A DNA stretch of 64,000 nucleotides from Morinoia aosen (lineage: Eukaryota; Arthropoda; Malacostraca; Amphipoda; Talitridae), in NCBI GenBank assembly GCA_030386875.1, contig CM059563.1, forward strand, positions 35,254,139 to 35,318,138, in the 5' to 3' direction. Position 1 is the first letter of the stretch. Each line of letters begins with the position of its first letter. Both the position numbers and the translations under genes were made by a program. Below are positions 1 through 10,732 of this stretch, piece after piece. The notes under the pieces were generated by a model that was given only the letters and a program-made list of their open reading frames with translations, did no database searches and had not been told where the DNA came from.

Positions 1-250
1 CCAGCGACGCTAAGCAAATCTCAAGAGAAATGTTAGGAAGTAGCCAGTCATCATAAATGAACGCTACATTTTAATGCACCAGCAGCAAGTCAAAACAAAT
101 CTCAGAGAAATGTGAGAGGATACGGGGCTGTCGACACAAATGAGCACTACATTCTAACGCACAAGCGAGTTGAAGTAAATCTGAATAGACAAGATGTTCA
201 ATGGGAGAGGATGTGGCCGCTCAATCATGTACGATTGCACACGTAAAATA
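1..250. repeat. Imperfect tandem repeat, about 80-bp period
   Basis: About two and a half diverged units, recognisable by AAATCTCA followed by GAGAAATG and then AATG(A/C)(A/G)C(A/G)CTACATT, recurring near 16, 96 and 177. No coding content seen. Confidence 0.6.
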
Positions 251-473
251 AACCAATGACTGCACTAAAACAAATGAAAATAATTTTTATTTGCTGATGC
301 AACATGAAATTCTATCAGCTGCCATTACCATGACCACTAAATTCCGAAGAAATTGCATCCGTATCAAGTATAACTCAAGAGTTACAGGAACAATTGAGGA
401 GAGAACAAGAGGTGCTGGCAAGAAAATTTTATGCTTCAGTATTTTAGTGGACACTGAACTTCAGTATTTTAGT

Positions 474-510
474 GATATGGTAACACGAGTGGCACTCGTG
501 TTACCATATC
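474..510. other. Perfect 17-bp hairpin with 3-nt loop
   Basis: Arms GATATGGTAACACGAGT (474-490) and its exact reverse complement (494-510) around GGC. No mismatches. Function unknown. It lies in non-coding sequence between the window edge and the mariner-like remnant. Confidence 0.85.
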
Positions 511-1480
511 CGCCCTCACATCACGCTGCTCACACTCCTACTTACCCTCACTCCACCACATCCAGTTATTCAGCTCACGTGACAATGTCAATGGAAATTT
601 CGCTCTTCAAAGCGTTTTTTCAACGTTTCAATATCGTCATACAATTTTTTTGCCACCATTTCGGTTTTTCAAACACGCTACCATGACCGAGCACTTAATG
701 CTCTTTGCCCAGTTTTCATCGTTGGATTATATTTCATCATTTCACAAATATATGATAATTGTGTTAACTATTTCGATATATCTACAAACAAAGGTTTTTA
801 TTTTAAAAGATTTTTAAAAATCCAATATGATGCAGTACCAATTATGAAAAATGTTCTGGAAATACTTTTTGCTCTCTTTTTCCTTCCACAACTTTACTCC
901 TGAATGTTCTGTCTACCAATTAGCTACAACGCACGTAAAATATTTACAGGGTGTACCACGACAAGCAAAACTTGAAATGAAATTATGGTTCAAAAATATC
1001 TGCTGCATTTCATTCCGTATTGACCATATTCTACGTTGAACAGTTTCCAACAAATGCTTCATATTTTGCAAAATATTTCCTTGTAATTACTCTACCAAAG
1101 GTCCTCAGAAACATGTTTGAGCAGGAACCAACCAATATAATGTGCATGCCACAATTTAACTTTAGTTCACGCTTTAGAAAACAGCAAATTATCAATTCAT
1201 GGAACCTTCGCATGCATATGTGATACCAATATTTGACAAAACAAGTTAAACAACCAACTTTTGTAGTACATTGAATTCATTAGGGATTTTCTTTTTTTCA
1301 TTGTTTACAGAGGGACTGGAATATTTGTCTGTAAGTGTCCCCATAGAAAAATAATCCCACGGTGATAGATATGGGGATTTTATGATTTAATGCAACTATG
1401 CGGTTGTTAAAAACTCTCTCAGCCATATTTTCACAGCTTTCTGTCTACTGACAGCATCATAATATGACTCAAAGAAGTTT
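511..1480. other. Intergenic or intronic sequence with nothing recognisable
   Basis: AT-rich sequence with only short chance open frames. The piece ACAGGGTGTACCACGAC near 948 resembles the start of a DNA-transposon end, but no matching partner was found. If Nipped-A continues left of the window this is intron. Confidence 0.4.
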
Positions 1481-1504
1481 TTAATAAACGTATAATTGCA
1501 CTGA

Positions 1505-1755
1505 ATCAATATATTGATTGGCCTCCAAAGTCCCCAGATCTAACACCGTGCAATTATTTTCTATGGGAACACTTAAAAATGAATATTCTAGCCCTCCTCA
1601 AACACTACAGAACTGAAAGAAAGAATCACTAACAAATATAATGTACTAAAATATGAGCCACAGTTAATATAACGAGTTGTTTCATCAATGCGATCAAGAG
1701 TGTGGACAGAAATAGATATGTGAAAGGAATTGGAGCTGAAGGGGGTCATCCGAGC
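1505..1755 (+). pseudogene. Decayed mariner/Tc1-like transposase C-terminus
   Basis: Read forward from 1515, one frame gives DWPPKSPDLTPCNYFLWEHL. This is the signature around the second catalytic aspartate of a widespread arthropod transposase group (WPPRSPDLTPLDFFLWG). A second, frameshifted stretch (1685-1755) gives SSMRSRVWTEID and, after a stop, an EGGH-like end (AAGGGGGTCAT), as in the tail of those proteins. Stops and indels between the pieces make it a fossil. No terminal repeats identified. The family name is from memory of the motif. Confidence 0.7.
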
Positions 1756-1947
1756 GATTTTCAAATTTCGAGCCGATTGGTCTAAATAATAATAATAATA
1801 ATGAGGGGTGTTGATATAGTCAACATTAAAGCACGGATGCGGGTCCTTTGTTGCTCCCCCCTACGCATGTTGTCTGTGACCGAAAGCCCAATTCAACCGT
1901 TTATCATTAAATGTAAGTCAATTGCCAAATAAAGTTGCTGAAAACAC

Positions 1948-4900
1948 TTAAATTAGGTCATAAGCGTCTATCACACGAAGATAGTTCATCAATTCTCTAA
2001 CGTCTAATTGGCGTCCCAATACCGTCTCGACGGTAGGTCGTTGTAGCGTTCGGCAAGCCTTTATACAATTTCTACTATTGGTGAGACTTTCACATTCTAT
2101 GATTAGATGTTTGACTGTTAGTGTTGAGTTATTGCAAAGCTCGCATACTGGTGCGATATCGGGTACTTCATTATTCATCAGGTAGCCATGTGTTAAGAGT
2201 GTATGTCCTATTCTGAGTCTGTTAACTATTATCTCCTCTTTACGTGATATTTTACCGAAGTCCAACTCTATTCCTGGTGATGGTTGTATTTCCCTTAATT
2301 TGTCTCTGCAATTTTCCCACCTAGTTTTCCACTGGTTAATCACGGCTTGTCGAATTAATGGTTTCCAATCTGTGTTGCAAATTAGGATAAATTCTTCGTT
2401 TTTTTTGGGTTGCGTTCTTGGCTGCAGTATCTGCAGCATCGTTATCGCCTATTCCGACATGGGAGGGGATCCAGCATATGTTGATGGCTTTGCCGCCTTT
2501 TTGTTTTTCGTGTATGTCGTGTTGTATTCGGCGTAGTACTGGATGGTATGTCTCGTACTTTAGGCTGTTAACGACACTCAAGGAGTCGCAGTAAATTACG
2601 AATTTTTTATCTCTTTTTTCATTAATGATGCCAAGGGCCAAGTGGATGGCGTGTATTTCGGCTGAGTATATTGAGGCCTCTTTCGGTAGCGTAGCAGAGC
2701 GGACAATGGTGCCACATACTGCTGCCGCTCCTGTGCCATTTTCTCCTCTTGAGCCGTCTGTGTATATAGTTACATATCCGTCATATTTTTCTTTGGGCAT
2801 TCTTTTAAACTCTTGACGGATTATGTGTTCAGGGGTTTCGTTTTTTGGTAGTTCGGTGAGGTCGGTATTTATTGTTGGTTTTGTTAGTGCCCATGTGGGA
2901 GTAGTAATGTTTAGTAGTCGGTATGAAAAGTCTGGTTTAACTCGATTTTTCCGGAGGCCAAATTTTTCTATCAGTATTTGCATTTTAATAGCGAATGTTG
3001 GAGTTATTTTCCTATTTTGGAAGAGTAGTCGGTTACTCGGCGTCACAGTGTAATTGAAGGCGGGGTTTCCATGTTGACTTCGAATTTTGTAGTAATAACA
3101 GAGGGATAGATAGTTTCGCCTAAGATCGGGAGGCATTACATTGCAAATAATGTGTAGACTATTTATTGGGCTGGATTTGAATGCTCCTGTAGCGATTCGT
3201 AGTGCTTCGGATGTAATAGACTCGATGGGCTTTAGAGTTGTTTGGCTGGCAGAGTTATAGATTATTGATCCATAATCGAGGATTGATCTTGTAATGCTTC
3301 GATAGATTTTGAGGATCGTGGTTTGGTCTGCTCCCCAGCTTTGAGCTGTTATTGATTTTAATAAGTTCAGGCTATCATTCACTTTTTTCTTTAAAGCAGT
3401 GATGTGTTGTTGCCAGTTCAATTTTTCATCGAAAATCAGGCCGAGGAATTTATGTGAGTTTGTGTATTGAATGTTTTCATCATTGAGTTTAAGTATTGGG
3501 CTGAGGAAGAGTCCGGGTATGGTATTGAAATGTATTGCTTTGCTTTTACTGGATGAGAATTTGAAGCCATGATTTTGGGACCACTTAAATATTTTATTAA
3601 TACAGGATTGCATTTTGTCTTGGATAACCTTGAGGTCTTGGTGGTGGTATCCAACTTGTAAGTCGTCAACGTATAGTGAGTGGTGGAATTTGTTGTCCGG
3701 TGGGATCTGCTTGGCTACGTCGTTTATTTTGAGGGCGAATAACGTGACCGAGAGGACACTGCCTTGAGGAACTCCGTTTCGCTGTTCGTAAATATTTGAG
3801 CTATAGTTGTCTATTCGGACACTTAGTGTTCTACGTTCTAGGAATTTGGCGACAAAAGTTGGTAATCTGCCCCTGAGTCCGATATCGAATAAATCCCGTA
3901 TGATCCCATATCTCCATGTTCTGTCGTAAGCTTTTTCAAGGTCGAAGAACACTGAGATGAAGTGTTCTCTGTTTGCGAATGCTAATTTTATGGTTGAGTC
4001 TAGTCTGACCAGATGATCTGTAGTGCTACGCCCCTTTCTGCATCCACACTGCTCTTTACTAATTATATTGTGCATATCTAAGTATTCTATCAGTCGATTA
4101 TTGATCATTCGTTCCATTAATTTGCACAGACAGCTCGTGAGTGCGATGGGTCTGTAGTTATTTGGTTTACTATGGTCTTTCCCGGGTTTTGGGATTGGTA
4201 TTATTATCGAGTGCTGCCATTGTGGTGGGAAGTAGCCCGTTGTCCAGAATTTGTTAAAAGTGTTCAAGATGTATTGTTTAGCTGGTAGTTTTAGGTGTTT
4301 GATCATGTCGTATGTTATTTTGTCGTTTCCTGGTGATGTGTTTTTAGTTTTTCTTAGGGCGGATTCAAATTCATGCATATGGAAAGTTTGGTTATAGATT
4401 TCTACGTTTGGCGAACTGAAATGGATCGGTATAGTTTCATTTGCGGTTTTTATTTGTTGAAATTCAGGGGAGTAGCTTTGATCGCTTGACACTTCGCTGA
4501 AATTCTCAGCCAGTTTATTCACAATATCAGGGATTGTGCTGTAGTGTATATTGTTTTCGATCAATATATGGACTTTTCTTTGTACTCGACCTTTTATTTT
4601 CCTTATTGTTTCGTATACTCTGGCCATTGGTGTATATCTATTAAGTTGGTTTACGAAATTCTTCCACGTTTCCTGTTTGCTTGCTCGGATTTTGTATTTA
4701 TGATTTGCCCTTGCTCGTTTCCAGTTAATAAGTTAGTAAGATTTTTATTGCGGTGGTATTTCTTGTAAAGTTTTTCTCTTTCTTCTTTTGATTCTTGGAG
4801 TTCTTTTGTCCACCATGGTTTGGGGTAGTATTTTCCTGGTATATAAGTTGGGATGGCTTTTTCAGCTGCTGAGTAGAACCGCTGGTATAAGTCGGTGAGT

Positions 4901-5676
4901 AGTTGTTCGTTATTAGTTGTTGTGTTCAACATCGGCTTGTTCCATGCATTGTTATTGGAATATAGATCCCAGTTAGCTTTTGAGTAGTTCCAGATAGTTG
5001 ATGGGGGTTGGTTGGGACGATTTTCGTTAAGGTAGGTGATCAAAATTGGGCAATGATCGCTATCACCCGGCGAGTCGACAGCAACCCAGTCTAATAGCAC
5101 GGCCAATGTAGGTGAGCAAATTGTCAGATCAATAGCTGATTCTGAATTGTATCCTATTCTAGTGGGTGAACCGGTATTTAATAGGCAAAGGTTATTGTTT
5201 GTAATAACAGTTTCTATCAGCTTCCCCCTATTATCTGTATTCTTGCAGCCCCATATGGTGCTGTGTCCGTTGAAGTCGCCGGCTAGGATGAAAGGATTCG
5301 GTAGTTGGTGGATTAGGTTATTTAGTTTTTCGTTTGTGACTGTTTGTCTACCGGGTATGTAGATGCTGCAGATGGTTATCAGCTGTCCTATGTTTACTTG
5401 AATGGCCACGCTTTGTAGTTCAGTCTGTAGATTCAGTTCACAAAAAGGTATTGAGCTATGGACATATATTCCAACACCTCCATGGGGGGTTCTGTTGTAA
5501 TGACCGTGTCGTAGCACATCACTGTAGCCGTTTATTCTAAACTGGCAGTTATCCCATAGCTTTGTTTCTTGAAGTGCTATTATACTGGGTTGGTGGTTGT
5601 TTATTGTTTCCATTAGTTCATCTTTCTTTCCCCTGATGCCTTGGCAGTTCCACTGCAGGATTCCTACGTTAGCCAT
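1948..5676 (-). pseudogene. LINE ORF2: endonuclease, reverse transcriptase, RNase H, frameshifted
   Basis: The endonuclease part (5676-4651) begins ILQWNCQGIRGK with ALQETK, ILAGDFNGHS and SDHCPILI, covering the Mg-binding and catalytic positions of the EEP fold. The RT part (4627-2336) has YRPIALTSCLCKLMER, FFDLEKAYDR, GVPQGSVLS and the YVDD catalytic box in HHSLYVDDLQ. RNase H follows with IYTDGSRG, AEIHAIHLAL, IYCDSLSVV and WIPSHVGIGDNDAADTAAK, so the D-E-D-D set is present. The 2439-1948 part adds CELCNNSTLTVKHLIIEC. The frame is broken near 4690 (between endonuclease and RT) and near 2400 (in a run of eight A). All catalytic motifs survive, so decay is recent, or the breaks are sequence errors. 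Confidence 0.92.
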
Positions 5677-5719
5677 GGGGTGTGTTTGATTTGATTTTGT
5701 TATTCAATCGTTCAATTAG

Positions 5720-8261
5720 TTACTTTCTTTTGGGTGATCTATCTCTAATCCTAGAGTCTCGAGAGTAGTGTGATTGTTCCTCATCTGAGTAAATTTGTCG
5801 TTTATCATGTCTGTTGCGGCTGTAGGTGGGGGATCGTGATTTTGATCGTGATCTTGGTCGCTTCTTGTTTTGGGTTTTGGAAGGTTTGTGCTGCTTTGGG
5901 GGTTTGAATTCGTTGAATATTCGTCTGGCTTCTTGTCTCATAATAGGGTTGCATTCGCTCGTGCCATCTTCCTCGTTTTCAGATCCTTCGGCTGTAGTTT
6001 CAATATTAATTGTGGGTTTGAGCAATTGTGTTGGGTTGGGTTTAATGCGGAGTATTTCTTTTTCGCATGTTTCGTGGTCGCGTTGTGAAGTTTGCGGTGG
6101 TTTGGTTTCTGGTGTATCGGTTGTGTTATCAGTTATACCTGTTTCGTTACAAAGTGGGGGAGCCATATTTTGTTCGGTGATCGTTTGGTTTTTGGTAGCC
6201 ACCATAAAGGGTTGGGGGGTTGGTACTTTGGGTATTTGATCCGTTCGATTTCTGGTTATTTGTGCGTAGCTTTGATCGAGTTGTGGGGATCGTTTGTGGT
6301 ATATTATAAGGGCTTGTTCTCTTGATACGTTTTGTTTAGTACGGATAGAAATTAGTTCTTGTTGCTTGCGTTGTTCCGGGCAAGTCCGGTCTCCAGTTTT
6401 GTGATTGTTTCCGCAGTGATAGCATGTCAAGTTGTTTTCCGTGCAATTTGTTGCTTCATGGCCTTTTTTGCGCATTTTCCACACACGAACTCTTCACTGG
6501 TGCATCTTTTAGCAGTATGGTTGTATTCCAAGCACTTTTTACACATCATAGGGTGGTCGAAGTATTCATATATCCTACTCTTGCAGTCTTGGCCAAGGAT
6601 GTCGATATACTCAGGGGGGGTTGAGCCTCTGAAAGTTAGAAGTATTGCTTTTGCATTTGTGTTACGGCTTTTTATCCAATTTGCTGGTTCAACATTTTTG
6701 ATTATATGGTTTTCCATTAAACCTTGTTTGAATTTCTCGAAGTTGGTGAAGTCGTAGTTATAGATGTAGGTGAGTCCTTTTGAAAGATTTACATAGTTAT
6801 TTTCTGTTACTTGCACAGGGATGTTGTTTATGTCTTTGATTTTCTGTATTTCATCTTTTGTCGTGTGTGATCTAATTCTACAATAAATGTGTTTTTGCCG
6901 CCCGATCGAATAGATTTGGGTTTTCCTTGAATTTGGTTTGCAATACATTTTTCTAGGAGCCATGGAGTAATTTTCCGCTTTTCGTTTTCCTGCATTGTTA
7001 TATTGAAATGAGTTGTGGGGGTGTTCGTATCTGATATTGGTATCTCGGAGTGTCCTGTGACTATCTGTACAGCACGACGCCTATTAACTCGTTGTTCTTG
7101 TTGGACTTTGCATATTTCTGTTTCCATGATATGTTTCGGGCATTCTCTGTGGCCAGTTTCATGTTGACGCTTGCAATGCATGCAGGAGAGGGCGCTGCCA
7201 CAGTGTTCGCTGTCATGGCCTGTTTCTCCGCAGCGTTTACAGTTTGCTTCGTTATGGCAGTGTTTGGCTGTGTGGCCGTAGTTTTGGCATTTGTGGCAGA
7301 TCATTGGTCTATTAATAAATGGGTATACTATCGTATCTGATTTTTCGCCTGGGATATATATAGAGTCTGGTGTAGTGTAGCTATTAAAGGTTAGTAGGAG
7401 TGGGGTGGTTTGGGAGAATCGAGTTTTAATGAAGCTGGCACGGACAGCGTCACTGATATTGTACTGGCTCTTCAGGCCTTCCACAAAATCTTCCATATTA
7501 TCTACATCGTATTCTTGAATACATATTAGTCCTTTGGATTGATTGTAGTATGGGTGTTCGCTGATCTGGCAATTAATGCCGTCGACGTTAGTAAGTCTGG
7601 TGATGCGCTCAGATTGGGGTTTGTTTCGAGTTTCTATGATAAAGCTATCTTTACCTGAATAAGTTATTCTTTTCGCCTTCAAACCAGTTATTTTGACTCT
7701 TTCTTCTTGGAGGCAAAATGGATTTATTTGGTTTCTCTCTTCGATTTTGAATTTGACCAAGAAGAACTTTGTATAATGGTCGTTCTTCGTCATTTCTTGG
7801 TTCAACGATATGGGTGTGTATTTGTTAGCTTTGCTTTGTTGTCTCACATTTTCTTTCTCGTAGCCCATGATTTTACTGTTTTTTCCTATGTTCTGCGCTT
7901 TCGTCATTTCTAGGATTTTTTCGAGTGTATTTTCGATTTTCCTTATTCGATCGTCTACATTTTGTGCTTCCTTTTCAACTTCATGTTTATCGGGGTTGAT
8001 GCATTTGGTTGCATCACCTGCCGCAAGTCTATTCAGCACTTCATTTAATTTAGCCTCCAATTGGTCCACCTTACAGGTAGCACCGTTTGGTTCCGGTGGA
8101 GTTTTTTCGGTTGTTTGGTCAGATGTGTCATTGTTTTCGCTTATCTTCCTGGTGATAGTGTTAGTTTTGGGGTTTGTTGCACCTACGCTGGTAGCAGTGC
8201 TTAGGTTGTTTTTGTTGGGGTTTATTCGTTGTTTTAATTTGTTTTTATTTTTGGCGTACAT
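5720..8261 (-). pseudogene. LINE ORF1: gag-like protein with duplicated nucleic-acid-binding module, frameshifted
   Basis: The first part (8261-6828) has a coiled-coil-like N-terminus, an RRM/PRE_C2HC-like domain and three zinc knuckles: CHKCQNYGHTAKHC, CKRCGETGHDSEHC and CMHCKRQHETGHREC. The second part (6963-5720) repeats the same architecture: SKGLTYIYNYD, ILLTFRGSTPPEYI and CKKCLEYNHTAKRC, then two more knuckles. It ends in a basic Ser/Arg-rich tail. Two single-base breaks, near 6865 and in an A run near 6461, split it into three open frames. Counterparts between the halves include SKGLICIQEYD / SKGLTYIYNYD and LLLTFNSYTTPDSI / ILLTFRGSTPPEYI. Confidence 0.85.
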
Positions 8262-8660
8262 ACTCCCGGCTTCAGAGGGGGTTTCCCCGCCTCGAAGTCG
8301 GGGTTTGAGGTATTCGCTGATTGTTGCCAGGAGTGCTTAAAGTTTTACTTTGGGATCCAAAGTAGTAGTCCAAAATGGACTATTGGTCTGCGTAACTTAA
8401 GTCTATTCTTATAGGTTATTTAAGGGCCCTGGAGTATAGGGCAAATTAAAGAGAAAATAACTACGCAAATGAGACCCAAGCTCCGAAGAGCTCGGGCCGC
8501 CGCCCGACTTTGTTCTACCCAACAACGGGGAATTGGAAAAAAACCTAAAATCTTAATCCCTCGAAAGAAAACTCAAAAGATAGAGGAAAGACCAGTTGGG
8601 TATTTCAACGGTACCACCACGAGAAGGTGCCGGGTCAGCTGGATACCTGCTCGTGAGTAG
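8262..8660 (-). other. Probable 5' UTR of the LINE
   Basis: Precedes the ORF1 start codon on the minus strand. GC-richer than the AT-rich sequence to its right. No second start codon continues the ORF1 frame, and the element's 5' boundary cannot be fixed by eye. Confidence 0.45.
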
Positions 8661-8869
8661 GTATTCCTGTATCAATCCTTGTCTACGACTTCTTTCCCTT
8701 CACCAAGCTCAATAATTCAATAATTTGGTACCAGTAAACGTGGTAAAGGGAACACGTAAAATTTCCAGGTCTAAAATTTGGCCAGTATATGTAGTTGTTG
8801 AAAATAAACATATTTTACTCCTGTAACTTTTTCGATTTAGGCTTTTTTTGAGAAAGTACGAAATATTAG

Positions 8870-9697
8870 TTTTTTGGTACATTTTTATGGATATTTCAAA
8901 GGAATAGAACTCATTGAGTTTTATGCTAGAACAAAATCGAAGACAGTTTTAGAATCCTTGAAGCATTGCAAACAAAGTTACGGTCTCAAATTTTCCATTT
9001 GAAACTTTTCGTCTTTTCTATATGCGATATTTGATCACTAACTTAATATAAACAAATTTTGGGTTTTGAGCTATGCTAAAAAAAATTATATGTACAATTG
9101 GGAAACAAGGGGCCGTAACTTTGTTAGAAATGTTTCAAGAATACTAAAACTGTTCTTGTTTTTTCCTAGCATAAAAACTCACTGACTGCTATTCTTTTGA
9201 AGGTTGAAAATTAGGGTTGTTAGTAATAATGCATAAATACATTTTTATCTGAACTGTAATACAATGGACAATTTATGTAATTGAATGCTGTTTTCATTTT
9301 TACATCGATAATCTCCATGCATAACTTCATATTCACACTGTGAATTGTAATTTACAAAAAAAAATTATTGAATTTTAAAAATTATGACCTTTTATATTTG
9401 CAGTCTGATTTTTATGAAATTTGACTATAATATTTAATATTAATAATGTTACGGAAACGTTTCTACCGGGGTCGCCAGCGTAACGTCATATGATGTGTAA
9501 TTTTTAAAAAGAAACACAATTTTTTCTATTCATTTTTCAGTTTCAGGCCTTCGTTCATTGAAAAAATTGGACATATTGGTTTTTCAGTTAATTTTTTATT
9601 AATATTTCAAAAGAATAGAACTCACCGAGTTTTATGCTAGAACAAACCAAAGACAGTTTTAGAATCCTTGAAGCATTGTAAACAAAGTTACGCTTTC
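8870..9697. repeat. Three copies of a roughly 105-bp repeat, two direct and one inverted
   Basis: Direct copies at 8875-8985 and 9590-9697 share TAGAACTCA then GAGTTTTATGCTAGAACAAA then TTTTAGAATCCTTGAAGCATT. An inverted copy lies at 9105-9210. The arrangement could fold into a long hairpin or represent the terminal repeats of a non-autonomous DNA element about 800 bp long. No coding sequence is seen. The region 9700-10538 beyond it holds nothing I recognise. Confidence 0.65.
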
Positions 9698-10538
9698 AAA
9701 TTTAGTTTCCCTTTCCGGTTTGGTTTTCTTTTCATATGGGGTCGAAAATTCAGGATTTTTGGTCCCCTTACACCCCCCTGGGGGGAGGGGATCTAGTGTC
9801 CGTAGCGCCATAAAATTTTAGGACCGAATAGTCCACCATCTAAGGGTCCTTTTCAACAACAACAAAAAAAAAATGCTCATCGGACCGACAGGGGCCTGGA
9901 TGACCCTTAAAATCTTTGCAGACAATTTATCAATAAAACGAGTTACTACACAGTAATTTCGAAGAATTCTTTCCTAAAACTTAAATATAAAGTAAAGTGT
10001 GGCTAGCATGTACATTTTATTGTATGACTTTCCTGTGCGAACATGTTTCTGAGAGCCTTCGGTAGAGTGATTATGGGGTAAATACTTCTGAAGATCTTAG
10101 ATGTTTCTGAAGATTTCCAGTAATTACACGGTAAGTATTTCTAAAGGTATTTTATCAAAATGTATAGCATTTGTTCAAAAGCATTCAATGAAGAATGTAG
10201 TCGAAATAATAGTAATACCGGCAAATAGTTTTAGAATTATATCATTTTCATTTGGGGTTTCCTTTTTGGTGGGATACCCTGTATACTGTAACCAACTAAC
10301 AAACCAAGCACTTCAATCTGGTGCATATCTAATTCCACATTCATGGCCGTATTTTCACAACCGTCTTTACACCATACAAGATGTTGGGTTCTCGCAACAA
10401 AAGAACGATCATGAGAATTGCATAGGTAAATAAATGAAAATACGACCACAGAAATAATATCAAGGACATGCTAAAACAAGTCTCCATCACAGAAGCGCCA
10501 AACGCCGAAGACGAAAGAAGTACCAAATGAGCAGCTAC

Positions 10539-10732
10539 CTTATGCCAGGTGATGATTTCATCCCTGAGGATGGCCCTGAGCAGCGACTGGAGCTTGAAGG
10601 AAGGCGTGGCGAGGCAGCGCGCCGCCACCATCATGGACGCCGTGAGGGGGCCCGTCACGCCCACGCTGGTGCACAGCGCCGCCAAGTTCGGTGTCAGGCG
10701 GAAAGGCACAGCGCGGCTTCCGTCTAACTCGC
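10539..10732 (-). CDS. Nipped-A: Nipped-A exon 23 (last in window), pseudokinase C-lobe
   Basis: Visible residues 3348-3412: [40 protein letters not shown] and [14 protein letters not shown]. Matches [23 protein letters not shown] and LRDEIIAWHKK. Acceptor ACTATTTGCAG, donor CATAAG|GTAGCT at 10538, phase 0. About 60-70 residues including FATC should follow on one or more exons. None was found down to base 1, although the region is mostly transposon. Confidence 0.95.

Larger units (their letters stand above)
1786..8660 (-). mobile_element. I-superfamily-like non-LTR retrotransposon (LINE), near full length
   Basis: Two long reading regions on the minus strand in the order expected for a complete LINE: a zinc-knuckle ORF1 (8261-5720), then ORF2 with apurinic-type endonuclease, reverse transcriptase, RNase H and a C-terminal CCHC (5676-1948). 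Having RNase H after RT points to the I group (I, Nimb, Outcast, LOA) rather than Jockey or R1. After the ORF2 stop, about 145 bp of 3' UTR leads to an ATT trinucleotide run (plus-strand AATAATAATAAT at 1787-1803), a plausible 3' tail. The 5' end is not visible; 8660 is a guess. Target-site duplications were not identified. It lies left of Nipped-A exon 23 in the gene's sense orientation, presumably in the following intron. Confidence 0.92.

Noticed and set aside
5826-8340. Several plus-strand open frames of 60-160 codons
   Set aside because: Antisense shadows of the LINE ORF1 and ORF2 coding strand.
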